Below, piece after piece: positions 7,896 to 16,844 of a DNA stretch of 64,000 bases (position 1 is the first letter of the stretch; the number at the start of each line of letters is the position of its first letter). The translations under genes were made by a program, and so were the position numbers. Source of the DNA: Falsiroseomonas sp041690465 (GTDB taxonomy: Bacteria > Pseudomonadota > Alphaproteobacteria > Acetobacterales > Acetobacteraceae); the NCBI RefSeq assembly GCF_041690465.1, contig NZ_JAWLHG010000007.1, forward strand, positions 62,001 to 126,000, given 5' to 3'. The notes under the pieces were generated by a model. The model saw only the letters and a program-made list of their open reading frames with translations. It ran no database searches and was not told the DNA's origin.

Positions 7896-9116
7896 CTACG
7901 TCTGCAGCAGCCCGCGCATCGCCCCCACGCCGTCGCTGCCCGGGAAGGCCTGTGCCACCGCGCGCGGATCAAGGCGCAGGTGGTCGCGCAGCAGTGCCTT
8001 GGCCACGGCGCGCAGATCGGCGGTGGGGCGGAGGTCGCGATTCTCCAGCAGGCCGTCCGGGCCCAAGCCCGGCCAGTCCGTCACCACCCGGCCGCCGGCG
8101 ACCGCGCCGCCGAGCAGGAAGGCGATGCCGCCGGTGCCGTGGTCGGTGCCGCGATTGCCATTGGCGCGCGCTGTGCGGCCGAACTCGGTGATCACCAGCA
8201 CCGCGGTCCGTGCCCAGTCCGACCCGAGAGCGTCGCGCAACTCGACCAGGCCGGCATCCAGCGCCCGCATCGGGCCGACCACGCGATTGGCCTGCATGGC
8301 ATGGGTGTCCCAGCCGCCGAGCTCAAGCGCCGCCACGCGCGGCCCGCCACGCTCCGCCAGCAGCCGCCCGGCCGCGGCGGCCAGGCGCGGGAAGCTCGCC
8401 CGCTGCGGGTCGGTGTCGCCCGCCCCGAGCGCGGTCTCGGCGAAGCCGCGCGCGCGCATGCCCTCGCGGAAGGCCGGGCCGAGCTGCGGGTCGGCCTGCT
8501 GCAGGGCCGCGATCCGGTGCATCAGGTCGTCCGAGGGGCGGTCCATCCCGGGCGGCGAGTAGGAGCCCACCGGCGCCGAGCCGCGCAGCAGCAGCGGCAC
8601 GCCGCTGCCCACCGCCAGGCCGGGGCGTACCTCGCCGGTGCTCGGCATCGCCTGCAGGGCCCGGTTGAGCCAGCCGCTGGTCAGGCGCTGCTCCGCGCCG
8701 GCCTCCAGCAGGTCCTGCGCCTCGAAATGCGAGCGGCTGCGATAGGGGCCGGCAACCGCGTGCACCACCAGCGCCTGGTTGGCGGCATACATCCCGTGCA
8801 GCCCGGACAGCGCCGGATGCAGGCCGAAGCGGCCGCCGAGGTCGAGCAGGCCCTCCGGCTGGCCCGGCTCCGGCAGGCGCAGCGGCGCGCGCAGCTCGGT
8901 GAGCTTCGGGTCGGTATAGGGCTGCACGGCGTAGAGGCCGTCCAACGCGCCGCGCAGCAGCACCACCACGAAGCGGCGCTCGCCCGGTGCCTGGCCGAAG
9001 GCGGCACGGGTGCCGCCGAGCGCCATGGTCGCACCCAGCCCGAGCAGCAGCCCGCGGCGCGACACCCGGAAGGAGGCGTGCGGCGCCTCGGCGGTGCAGG
9101 GCATCCGGTCGGTCAT
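7896..9116 (-). CDS. DUF1501 family Tat-exported protein
   Basis: A 406-residue DUF1501 protein of the alkaline-phosphatase/sulfatase-like fold. A twin-arginine leader is visible: Arg20-Arg21 in SRRGLLLG, then a hydrophobic stretch ending AFG. Internal motifs include VVVLLRGALDGL, LGGWDTH and a late ITEFGRTARANGNRGTDHG segment, typical of DUF1501. Its ATG overlaps the stop of the DUF1800 gene (ATGA at 9113-9116). DUF1800 and DUF1501 genes commonly occur as such a pair; their biochemical role is not established. Confidence 0.9.
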   Translation of the reverse strand: MTDRMPCTAEAPHASFRVSRRGLLLGLGATMALGGTRAAFGQAPGERRFVVVLLRGALDGLYAVQPYTDPKLTELRAPLRLPEPGQPEGLLDLGGRFGLHPALSGLHGMYAANQALVVHAVAGPYRSRSHFEAQDLLEAGAEQRLTSGWLNRALQAMPSTGEVRPGLAVGSGVPLLLRGSAPVGSYSPPGMDRPSDDLMHRIAALQQADPQLGPAFREGMRARGFAETALGAGDTDPQRASFPRLAAAAGRLLAERGGPRVAALELGGWDTHAMQANRVVGPMRALDAGLVELRDALGSDWARTAVLVITEFGRTARANGNRGTDHGTGGIAFLLGGAVAGGRVVTDWPGLGPDGLLENRDLRPTADLRAVAKALLRDHLRLDPRAVAQAFPGSDGVGAMRGLLQT

Positions 9117-10471
9117 CGGCGCATGAACTCCGGGCTGGCGAACAGGAGGGTGAGCGCGTCGCGCACCGAGCCGGCGCCGCGCATGGCGCTGACGGTCTCG
9201 GCGCGGGCGAAGGGGCCTAGCGCGGCCTCGGTGACGGCGGCCGGGTCGGCGCGGCCGAGCCGGCCGCAGAAGGTGTAGGCCCAGTCCACGCGGCGCATCA
9301 GCGCCTCCGGCCCGGCCCAGTCGCCGGCCTTGTCGGGCCAGCCATTCGGCTGTGGCGCGCTCCAGATCGTCTGGCCCAGGGCGGCGAGCGCCGGCACCAC
9401 GAAATCGGGCCGCTCCAGCCCGGAAGCGCGCGTCGCGGCCAGCACGAAATCCTGCGGCGCGCGGAACTTGCCGAGCGGCGGCTCCCACGCCGCGGGCAGG
9501 GTGATCAGGGCCTGGGCCGCCGCGCCGAGGTCGCCCTCGGTCCTGCGCAGCACCTCCTCCAGGGCGCGGACGGCGGCGGGTGGCGGGTCGTCGGCGACGA
9601 AGTGGCGGGCGAGCTTCACCGCCAGGTGGCGATGGGTGGCCGGGTGGTTGGCCAGGAAGCGCAGCGCCGCCTCCTGGCTGTCGGGACCGTCGCCGAAGCG
9701 GCGGCCGAGCAGGGATTTCGGGCCGGGCTCATGCGCCGCCGGGCGCCAGATGAAGCCGAAGGGCTCGCGTTCCATCGCCACCATCCAGCCGGTGAGGATG
9801 CGCGCCAGCTGCTGCACGTCGCCCTGGGTGTAGCCGCCGGCCGGCGAGAGGGTGTGCAGCTCCAGCACCTCGCGCGCCAGGTTCTCGTTCAGGCCGCGGC
9901 GGGCACGGCGGCCGAGCTCGCTGTTCGGCCCGATCGAGACGTGGTTGTCGAGATAGACCAGCATCGCCGGGTGGCGGGTGACGGCGACCAGCATGTCGGC
10001 GAAGCGGCCGGTGACATGCGGGCGGATCGCCTCGCGCTCCAGCGGGCCGGGCAGCGCGCCGACCACGCCGGAGCGGCGGCTGACGGTGAAGTGGTTCATC
10101 CAGAAATCCACCAGCCGGTCGCGGAACGGCTCGGGCGTGTCCAGGCGGCGCTCGGCCCAGAGCCGCATCTCGCTGCGCAGCAGCTCGGCCAGAGGGCTGC
10201 GGCCCGGCGGCCCGGCGGCCATTCCCGGCTGCGGCGCGGCGGCCATGGCGCCGCCCTGCTGTGCGGCCTGCGTGCGGTCGCGCTGGCGGCGCATGGTGAT
10301 GCTCTCGGCGCGCGCGCGGATGGCGTCGGCGGTGGTGGCGCCGCCGAGTGGCGGCGTACCGGGGCCGACGAGCTGGGCGGCGAGCCAGGCCTCCGGATCG
10401 GCGGGCGGTGCCTCACCGAGACGTAGGCCGAGCCCGAAGCGGATCGGGGCGATGTGGCGTCGGGCGGTCAT
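9113..10471 (-). CDS. DUF1800 domain-containing protein
   Basis: A 452-residue DUF1800 protein, the upstream partner of the coupled DUF1501 gene. Family landmarks are the segments LVDFWMNHFTVS, HPAMLVYLDN, NENLAREVLELHTL and ILTGW, then a long helical C-terminus ending FASPEF. There is no obvious signal peptide. The start ATG at 10471 faces wrbA across a 117-bp divergent intergenic region. Function unknown; an envelope or export-linked role is inferred only from the Tat-exported partner. Confidence 0.9.
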   Translation of the reverse strand: MTARRHIAPIRFGLGLRLGEAPPADPEAWLAAQLVGPGTPPLGGATTADAIRARAESITMRRQRDRTQAAQQGGAMAAAPQPGMAAGPPGRSPLAELLRSEMRLWAERRLDTPEPFRDRLVDFWMNHFTVSRRSGVVGALPGPLEREAIRPHVTGRFADMLVAVTRHPAMLVYLDNHVSIGPNSELGRRARRGLNENLAREVLELHTLSPAGGYTQGDVQQLARILTGWMVAMEREPFGFIWRPAAHEPGPKSLLGRRFGDGPDSQEAALRFLANHPATHRHLAVKLARHFVADDPPPAAVRALEEVLRRTEGDLGAAAQALITLPAAWEPPLGKFRAPQDFVLAATRASGLERPDFVVPALAALGQTIWSAPQPNGWPDKAGDWAGPEALMRRVDWAYTFCGRLGRADPAAVTEAALGPFARAETVSAMRGAGSVRDALTLLFASPEFMRR

Positions 10472-10588
10472 GCACCGGAAGGTAGCATGGCGCTGCCCTG
10501 CCTTCGCCCCTGGCTGCGCATCGGAGGGTAACGAAGGGTGACGTGCGGCGGCCGGCGGGCTACTCGGGGCGCGCTTGCGGAGGGATCC

Positions 10589-11143
10589 ATGGCGCGCATC
10601 CTGGTGCTCTACCATTCGACCTACGGCAACCTCGAGCGCATGGCCGAGGCGATGGCCGACGGCGCCCGGGCCGAAGGGGCCGAGGTCGCGGTCAAGCGCG
10701 TGCCGGAACTGCTCTCGGCCGAGCAGATGCTGGCGATGGGCGTCAAGGCGAACGCGGCGCCGGTGGCCGACCCGGCCGAACTTCCGGAGTACGACGCGAT
10801 CGTCGTCGGCACGCCGACCCGCTACGGGCGGATGGCGACCCAGATGGCGCATTTCTGGGACCAGACCGGCGCGATCTGGAGCCGCGGCGCACTGGTGGGC
10901 AAGGTGGGCGGCGCCTTCACCTCGGCGGCGACCAAGCATGGCGGGCTGGAGGTGACGCTGCTGGCGCTGCACACGCTGCTGCTGCACCACGGCATGCTGG
11001 TTGCCGGCCTGCCCTATCCGGCACCCGGCGAGGTGCGCCCGGAGGAGATCGCCGGGATGAGCCCCTGCGGGGCAACCACCGTGGCGGGCGCGCGCTACCA
11101 GGGCGGGCACGTCGCCCGGATCGCGCGGCGGCTGGTGGGATAG
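10589..11143 (+). CDS. wrbA: NAD(P)H:quinone oxidoreductase WrbA, flavodoxin family
   Basis: A 184-residue FMN-binding protein that carries out two-electron reduction of quinones. The phosphate-binding loop is YHSTYGN near the N-terminus, followed by GTPTRYGRMATQM and a late PYPAPGEVRPEEI segment as in WrbA. It is slightly shorter than the E. coli protein (198). GGAGG at 10579-10583 sets the ATG at 10589. It is transcribed divergently from the DUF1800 gene and followed after 190 bp by fusA, probably as a separate unit. Confidence 0.93.
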   Translation: MARILVLYHSTYGNLERMAEAMADGARAEGAEVAVKRVPELLSAEQMLAMGVKANAAPVADPAELPEYDAIVVGTPTRYGRMATQMAHFWDQTGAIWSRGALVGKVGGAFTSAATKHGGLEVTLLALHTLLLHHGMLVAGLPYPAPGEVRPEEIAGMSPCGATTVAGARYQGGHVARIARRLVG

Positions 11144-11332
11144 GCCGCCGCCCCGCGCCGGGAACAGTGTGGCCATGCGGCCGCATTGGGGGGTTCCTTC
11201 GCCGGCGTGCTTGCAAATCCGCCCCGGAGAGGGCATCTGCGCAGCGCACAAACGCTGATTCGGAACTATCGGGCGGGCACCTGGGGCGGAACGGCCCCTG
11301 GGGACGCCCGCTTTCGTCCATGGAGGCCCGTC

Positions 11333-13414
11333 GTGGCGCGCACACCGCTCGATCGCATTCGCAACATCGGTATCACGGCGCACATCGACGCCGGCAAGAC
11401 GACCACGACCGAGCGTATCCTGTATTACACCGGCAAGTCGCACCGCATCGGCGAGGTGCATGACGGCAACACCACGACCGACTACATGGACCAGGAGCGT
11501 GAGCGGGGGATCACCATCACCTCCGCCGCCGTGACCGCCGTGTGGAAGGACCACCGGATCAACATCATCGACACGCCCGGCCACATCGATTTCAACATCG
11601 AGGTGAACCGCTCGCTGCGCGTGCTCGACGGCGCGATCTTCATCATCGAGGGCGTCGCCGGCGTGCAGCCGCAGTCCGAGACGAACTGGCGCCTGGCGGA
11701 CCGCTACAACGTCCCGCGCATCATCTTCATCAACAAGCTCGACCGCACCGGCGCCGACTTCTACCGCGCGGCCGCGACGCTGACCGAGAAGCTCGGCATC
11801 AACTGGGTGACGCTGCAGCTGCCGATCGGCATCGAGGACACCTTCAAGGGTGTGGTGGACCTGATCGAGATGAAGGCGATCATCTGGAAGGGCGACGAGC
11901 TCGGCGCGCTGTACGAGGATGCGCCGATCCCCGACGACCTGAAGGAGAAGGCGGCCGAATACCGCGCCAAGCTGCTCGACACCGTCGTCGGCGTGGACGA
12001 GGCGGCGATGGAGGAATACTTCGACAAGGGCGACGTCTCGATCGAGACGCTGAAGCGCTGCATCAAGAAGGGCACGATCAGCGGCGAGTTCCGCCCGGTG
12101 CTCTGCGGCACGGCATTCAAGAACAAGGGCGTGCAGCCGCTGCTCGATGCCGTGCTCGACTACCTGCCGAGCCCGATCGACATCCCCGGCATCAAGGTCG
12201 CGCCGGCCGAGGGCGAGGACGAGACGGCCGAGCGCCAGGTGATCCCGGCCGATGAGAACGCGCCCTTCGCCGGCCTCGCCTTCAAGATCATCAACGACAA
12301 ATACGGCAACCTGACCTTCGTGCGCGTCTACCGCGGCACGCTGCGGCAGGGCGACATGGTCATGAACACGACCAAGGACAGCCGTGAGCGCATCGGCCGC
12401 ATGTTCCAGATGCACGCCGACAAGCGCGAGGAGATCAAGGAGGTCTCCGCCGGCGACATCGCGGCCTTCGTCGGCCTGAAGGACACCGGCACGGGCGATA
12501 CGCTGGCCGCCAGCGACGACCCGGTGATCCTGGAGCGCATGGCCTTCCCGGTGCCGGTGATCGACATCAGCGTCGAGCCGAAGACCAAGGAAGGCGTCGA
12601 GAAGATGACGCTCGGCCTGCAGAAGCTGGCCGGCGAGGATCCCTCGCTGCGGTTGCGCACCGACCAGGAGAGCGGCCAGACGATCCTCTCCGGCATGGGC
12701 GAGCTGCACCTCGAGATCATCATCGACCGGCTGAAGCGCGAATACGGCGTGGACGCCAATATCGGTGCCCCGCAGGTCGCCTACCGCGAGACCATCACCA
12801 AGGCGCATACCGAGACCTACACCCACAAGAAGCAGTCGGGCGGCTCGGGCCAGTACGCAGAGGTGAAGATCACCTTCGAGCCGAAGGAGCGGAACGAGGG
12901 CATCGAGTTCGTCAACGCCGTGGTCGGCGGCTCGGTGCCGCGCGAGTACATCCCGGCGGTCGAGAAGGGCATCAAGGTGCAGGCCGACACCGGCGTGCTC
13001 GCCGGCTTCCCGACGGTGGACTTCAAGTACAGCCTGGTGGACGGCAAGTACCACGACGTGGACAGCTCCGCGCTGGCCTTCGAGATCGCCGCCAAGGCCT
13101 GCTTCCGCGAGGGCATGAAGAAGGCCGGCCCGGTGATCCTGGAGCCGATCATGGACGTGGAGGTCACCACGCCGTCCGACCATGTCGGCGACGTGGTCGG
13201 CGACCTGAACCGCCGCCGCGGCGTGATCCAGAGCCAGGACATGGCCGGCACCAGCGTGATCGTCCGGGCGCATGTGCCGCTGAAGGAGATGTTCGGCTAC
13301 ATCTCGAACCTCCGCGGCATGACCAAGGGCCGCGCGAGCTTCTCGATGCAGTTCCACCACTATGATCCGGTGCCGCGCAACGTCGCCGACGAGATCATGA
13401 AGAAGTCCGCCTAA
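11333..13414 (+). CDS. fusA: Elongation factor G (stand-alone copy)
   Basis: A 693-residue translational GTPase that drives ribosomal translocation and recycling. G motifs are AHIDAGKTTT (residues 16-25), DTPGH (80-84) and NKLD (134-137), followed by EF-G domains II-V. It starts at a GTG with TGGAGG upstream at about 11320-11325. It stands alone: no rpsL, rpsG or tuf flanks it, unlike the usual str operon copy. The G domain is somewhat unlike standard FusA (for example NRSLRVLDGAIFIIEG and a shortened WKDHRIN loop). It could therefore be a second EF-G or a relocated single one. A strong hairpin follows the stop. Confidence 0.93.
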   Translation: MARTPLDRIRNIGITAHIDAGKTTTTERILYYTGKSHRIGEVHDGNTTTDYMDQERERGITITSAAVTAVWKDHRINIIDTPGHIDFNIEVNRSLRVLDGAIFIIEGVAGVQPQSETNWRLADRYNVPRIIFINKLDRTGADFYRAAATLTEKLGINWVTLQLPIGIEDTFKGVVDLIEMKAIIWKGDELGALYEDAPIPDDLKEKAAEYRAKLLDTVVGVDEAAMEEYFDKGDVSIETLKRCIKKGTISGEFRPVLCGTAFKNKGVQPLLDAVLDYLPSPIDIPGIKVAPAEGEDETAERQVIPADENAPFAGLAFKIINDKYGNLTFVRVYRGTLRQGDMVMNTTKDSRERIGRMFQMHADKREEIKEVSAGDIAAFVGLKDTGTGDTLAASDDPVILERMAFPVPVIDISVEPKTKEGVEKMTLGLQKLAGEDPSLRLRTDQESGQTILSGMGELHLEIIIDRLKREYGVDANIGAPQVAYRETITKAHTETYTHKKQSGGSGQYAEVKITFEPKERNEGIEFVNAVVGGSVPREYIPAVEKGIKVQADTGVLAGFPTVDFKYSLVDGKYHDVDSSALAFEIAAKACFREGMKKAGPVILEPIMDVEVTTPSDHVGDVVGDLNRRRGVIQSQDMAGTSVIVRAHVPLKEMFGYISNLRGMTKGRASFSMQFHHYDPVPRNVADEIMKKSA

Positions 13415-13438
13415 GGCCGAGAGCCTCGGGCCTGCCGA

Positions 13439-13466
13439 ACGGCGCGGGGGGAAGCCCCCGCGCCGT
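13439..13466 (+). terminator. Hairpin terminator after fusA
   Basis: A perfect 12-bp GC-rich stem (arms 13439-13450 and 13455-13466) with a GAAG tetraloop, 24 bp after the fusA stop. No U-tract follows, only CTCGATT, as is common in GC-rich genomes. It also lies 24 bp beyond the end of the convergent TfoX-like gene, so it may act in both directions. Confidence 0.7.
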
Positions 13467-13490
13467 CTCGATTCCGCCGCCTCGCGAGCC

Positions 13491-13841
13491 CTACCGCCGC
13501 GCCAGCGCGCGCGGCGCCTTGGGCGGCAGGCCGCCGACAAAGCGCGCGGCGAGGGCGATCCACGCCTCCAGCCCGGCATCGATCGCCTCATCCGCGCCGA
13601 CCCGGACGAAGCCGCGCATCGGCCGGCCGGTGATGTCCATCGGTTCGGCGCCGGGCCGCGCCAGCGCCTCCCCCTGGCGTTCCGGACCCACGCGGAACAG
13701 GAAGCCGTCGCGCCAGACGCCGCACAGCATGTTCCCGTGCAGCATCCAGCAGATGCCGCCGAACATCCGCTTCTCGACGATGCCGGCGCGCCGGCGCAGC
13801 GCATCGCGCATCAGCTCGGCCAGGTGCGGGTCATGCGGCAT
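13491..13841 (-). CDS. TfoX/Sxy N-terminal domain protein
   Basis: A 116-residue cytoplasmic protein consisting only of the TfoX N-terminal domain. RRAGIVEKRMFGGICWMLHGNM and the following GFLFRVG segment are characteristic. In gammaproteobacteria full-length TfoX/Sxy helps CRP induce competence genes; short alphaproteobacterial homologues have no known role and often lack competence partners. None is seen here. It ends in a basic LARR tail. The upstream MaoC-like gene on the same strand is 10 bp away, so they probably share a transcript. Confidence 0.8.
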   Translation of the reverse strand: MPHDPHLAELMRDALRRRAGIVEKRMFGGICWMLHGNMLCGVWRDGFLFRVGPERQGEALARPGAEPMDITGRPMRGFVRVGADEAIDAGLEAWIALAARFVGGLPPKAPRALARR

Positions 13842-13851
13842 CGGCCGCGCC

Positions 13852-14295
13852 CTATCGCGTCATGAAGTGCGGTGCCAGCACGTCCAGCACCACCGTGCCG
13901 TCGGCCTCGACCGCGACGACGTAGCGCAGCCTGACGATCGCCATCTCCGGCTTCGAGCGGCTCGGCCGCACCTCCTCGACGGTGACGCGCATCGTCACCG
14001 GCGTATCGGGTTCGAGCGGCGCCGGCCACTTCAGATCGGCGCCGCCGGCGCCGAGGTTCACTTGCGACAACAGCCCGCTGCGCATGAGATGGCCGACCGC
14101 GGCGGAGAAGGTGTGCAGGCCGCTGGCGACCAGCCGGCCGAAGATCGAGCGCTTGGCGGCCTCCTCGTCCAGGTGGAAGGGCTGCGGATCGTATTTCCGC
14201 GCAAAGTCGAGCACCTCCTCCCGCGGCAGCACGAATCGGCCCAGGTCGAAGCTCATCCCGGGGGCGAGGTCGTCGGGCGATCGGATCGGAGTCAT
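13852..14295 (-). CDS. MaoC-like hot-dog dehydratase
   Basis: A 147-residue single hot-dog domain of the MaoC/(R)-hydratase group, which acts on acyl-CoA or related thioesters. The segment YDPQPFHLDEEAAKRSIFGRLVASGLHT contains the usual D-x-H catalytic and substrate-binding pattern. The ATG at 14295 begins the conserved domain; an in-frame upstream start at 14376 would overlap the divergent Bug gene and is rejected. It is probably co-transcribed with the TfoX-like gene 10 bp downstream. Substrate unknown. Confidence 0.85.
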   Translation of the reverse strand: MTPIRSPDDLAPGMSFDLGRFVLPREEVLDFARKYDPQPFHLDEEAAKRSIFGRLVASGLHTFSAAVGHLMRSGLLSQVNLGAGGADLKWPAPLEPDTPVTMRVTVEEVRPSRSKPEMAIVRLRYVVAVEADGTVVLDVLAPHFMTR

Positions 14296-14374
14296 GGGCG
14301 GCAGGTTAGGCCGCGAGGCGGCTTGCGGCCAGGACCGTTGCGCGCATAGGCTCGCCGCAACGGGGGAACGAGCC

Positions 14375-15337
14375 ATGAAACGTCGCGACGTCCTGACGCT
14401 GGGTGCCGGCCTGCTGGTGGCTCCACAAGTCCTGGCGCAGGCGCCGGCCTGGCCGAACCGGCCGGTGCGCTTCGTGGTGCCCTACATCCCGGGCTCCGCG
14501 CCGGACGTCATAGCCCGGAACCTGGCCGAGCGGATCTCGGCCTCGATCGGGCAGTCCGTGGTGATCGAGAATCGGGGCGGCGCCGGCGGCAACATCGGCA
14601 ACGAGCACGCCGCTCGGGCGGCGCCCGATGGCTACACGATCCTGCTCGGGACGAATGCGCTGCTGACCAACCAGGCGCTGACCAGCCGACGCCTCGGCTA
14701 CGATGTGTATCGCGACTTCGTCCCGATCACCGTGGCCTTCGCCATGCCGCATTGCCTGGTGGTGCCGATGAGCGGCCCGGCCACCACGGCGGCACTGATC
14801 GCCGATCTGAAGGCCAGGCCCGGCCAGCCCTATGCGAGCGGCGGCAACGGCTCAGGCGCGCATCTCGCGGCGGAGCTGTTCAAGGCGGCGACGCAGGTGG
14901 AGGCCGTGCATGTGCCCTTCCGCGGCGCGCCGGACATCGTCAACAACGTGATGGCGGGGAACGTGAATTTCGGCTTCCCCACGCTCGCCACGGTGACCGA
15001 GCTGATCAAGAGCGGGCGGCTGCGCGGCCTCGGCGTCACCTCGGCGCAGCGCAACCACGCGCTGCCCGACGTGCCGGCAGTGGGGGAGACGGTGCCGGGC
15101 TTCGACCTGACCTCCTGGTTCGCGGTGATGGGCATCGCCGGCATGCCGGATGTGGCAGTGACGCGGATCAACGCGGCGGTGCAGGCCGCACTTGCCGACC
15201 CGGCCTTCCGCGCGCGCACCACCGCCGATGGCTCCATCGCGGTCGGCATGGGACCGGAGCAGTTCGCGACCTTCCTGCGCAGCGAGGACCAGAAATGGAC
15301 CGAGGCTGTGCGGATCAGCGGCGCGAAGGTGGACTGA
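14375..15337 (+). CDS. Bug-family periplasmic substrate-binding protein
   Basis: A 320-residue secreted receptor of the TctC/Bug family. The MKRRDVLTLGAG leader ends near VLAQA. The mature protein contains RFVVPYIPGSAPDV, the IENRGGAGGNIG loop, PDGYTILLG and VPFRGAPDIVNNV, all family features. CGGGGGAAC precedes the ATG. It converges on the TTT permease gene with only 6 bp between stops, so it is not in the same operon as tctCBA but sits beside it and may be an alternative receptor for that carrier. Ligand unknown. Confidence 0.93.
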   Translation: MKRRDVLTLGAGLLVAPQVLAQAPAWPNRPVRFVVPYIPGSAPDVIARNLAERISASIGQSVVIENRGGAGGNIGNEHAARAAPDGYTILLGTNALLTNQALTSRRLGYDVYRDFVPITVAFAMPHCLVVPMSGPATTAALIADLKARPGQPYASGGNGSGAHLAAELFKAATQVEAVHVPFRGAPDIVNNVMAGNVNFGFPTLATVTELIKSGRLRGLGVTSAQRNHALPDVPAVGETVPGFDLTSWFAVMGIAGMPDVAVTRINAAVQAALADPAFRARTTADGSIAVGMGPEQFATFLRSEDQKWTEAVRISGAKVD

Positions 15338-15343
15338 TCCGCC

Positions 15344-16837
15344 TCAGGCGACGGCGCCCCGCCCTGCGCGCAGCGCCGCTCGCCCGAGCATCGTGGTCCA
15401 GATGAGCAGCGTCGCGACGCCGAGCAAGCCTGCGATCGGCCGGTCGAAGAAGGTGAGGTACGCGCCGTCCGCCTTGATCATGGACTGCACGAAGGTCTGC
15501 TCCAGCATCTCGCCGAGCACCAGGCCGAGAATCAGCGGCGCGACCGGGATGCCATGCTCCTCCAGCACCCAGCCGAAGACGCCCATCGCCAGCATCAGGA
15601 TCACGCCGTAGAGGCTGTTGGTGATGGCGAAGCTGCCGACGATGCAGAACAGCAGGATGACAGGCAGCAGGACGTTGCGCGGCGTGCGCAGCATCTGCCG
15701 CGCGCTCTTGATCGCCGCCCAGCCGAGCGGAAGCATGATCAGGTTCGCCAGGATGAAGATCAGGAACACCGCGTAGATGAATTGCGGGTTCTCGGCGAAC
15801 ACCGTCGGGCCGGGGTTCATCCCCTTCATGTAGAGCACGCCGACCACGATGGCGGTGATCGAATCGCCGGGGATGCCGAACACCAGCGCCGGGATCCAGG
15901 CGGCGGCGACGGCGGAGTTGTTGGCCGAGGTGGCATCCACGATGCCCTCGACATGGCCGGTGCCGTATTTCTCGGGCGTCCTGGAGAAGCGCCGGGAGAC
16001 GGCGTAGCTGATCCAGGCGGCGATGTCGGCGCCCGCGCCCGGCAGCGCGCCGATCACCGTGCCGATCGCGCTGCCACGAAGGAAATTCGTCCAGTAGACG
16101 CGGAAGGTGGCGCCGAGGCCGCGGAAGACGTGGCCGACCTGCTCGACCACCGCCTGGCCGGCATCGCGCACCGAGACGGCGCCGCGCAGCAGCTCGCTGA
16201 CGGCGAAGATGCCGATCAGCGTCGGGATGAAGCTGACGCCCTGCATCAGCTCCACCTCGTCGAAGGTGAAGCGCGGGAAGCCGGCGGAGGGGTCGATCCC
16301 CACGGTGGCCAGCAGCAGGCCGAAGAACAGCGAAAGGAAGCCCTTCACCGGATCCGCGTTGGTCAGGAACACCGCGCAGGTCAGGCCGAGGCAGGCGAGC
16401 CAGAAATACTCGAAGGAGGAGAAGTTGATCGCCACCTCCGCCAGCGCCGGCGCCGCGGCGACCAGCACCAACACGCCGACCAGCCCGCCGGCGACCGAGT
16501 AGACGAGGTTCACCCCCATGCAGAGGCCGAGCTCGCCCTTCCGCGTCATCGCATAGGCCTCGTCGGCATAGGCCGCCGAGGCCGGCGTGCCCGGCATGCG
16601 CAGCATCGCCGCCGGGATGTCGCCGGCGAAGATTGCCATGGCGGTGGCGGTGACGATGGCGCCGAGCGCCGGGACAGGGTCCATGAAGAAGGTCACCGGC
16701 ACCAGCAGCGCGGTCGCCATGGTTGCGGTGAGCCCCGGCATCGCGCCGACGAACAGCCCGAAGATCGCCGAGGCGGCGATGACGCCGAGCACGAAGGGGT
16801 CGAAGACCAGCCCGAAGGCCTGCGCTATCGCGTCCAC
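15344..16837 (-). CDS. tctA: TTT transporter large permease (TctA family)
   Basis: A 497-residue membrane protein of about 12 segments, the large permease of a tripartite tricarboxylate transporter. Family segments include FGLFVGAMPGLTATMATALLVP near the N-terminus, GDIPAAMLRMPGTPASAAYADEAY, and the repeat-like GALPGAGADIAAWISYAVSRRFS followed by FGIPGDSITA. It starts at a GTG. It is the last gene of tctC-tctB-tctA (7 bp after tctB). The system imports a carboxylate using the cation gradient. Confidence 0.96.
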   Translation of the reverse strand: MDAIAQAFGLVFDPFVLGVIAASAIFGLFVGAMPGLTATMATALLVPVTFFMDPVPALGAIVTATAMAIFAGDIPAAMLRMPGTPASAAYADEAYAMTRKGELGLCMGVNLVYSVAGGLVGVLVLVAAAPALAEVAINFSSFEYFWLACLGLTCAVFLTNADPVKGFLSLFFGLLLATVGIDPSAGFPRFTFDEVELMQGVSFIPTLIGIFAVSELLRGAVSVRDAGQAVVEQVGHVFRGLGATFRVYWTNFLRGSAIGTVIGALPGAGADIAAWISYAVSRRFSRTPEKYGTGHVEGIVDATSANNSAVAAAWIPALVFGIPGDSITAIVVGVLYMKGMNPGPTVFAENPQFIYAVFLIFILANLIMLPLGWAAIKSARQMLRTPRNVLLPVILLFCIVGSFAITNSLYGVILMLAMGVFGWVLEEHGIPVAPLILGLVLGEMLEQTFVQSMIKADGAYLTFFDRPIAGLLGVATLLIWTTMLGRAALRAGRGAVA

Positions 16838-16844
16838 GGCGTGC

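Noticed and set aside
10472..10588. A possible regulatory RNA between DUF1800 and wrbA
   Set aside because: Only 117 bp, no stable hairpin or conserved element seen; probably just divergent promoters.
9113..13804. A 1563-codon open frame on the minus strand running from the DUF1800 gene through wrbA and all of fusA
   Set aside because: Its first two thirds are antisense to wrbA and fusA, whose products are clearly recognised; only the DUF1800 part from 10471 onward is real. Long antisense frames are common at this GC content.
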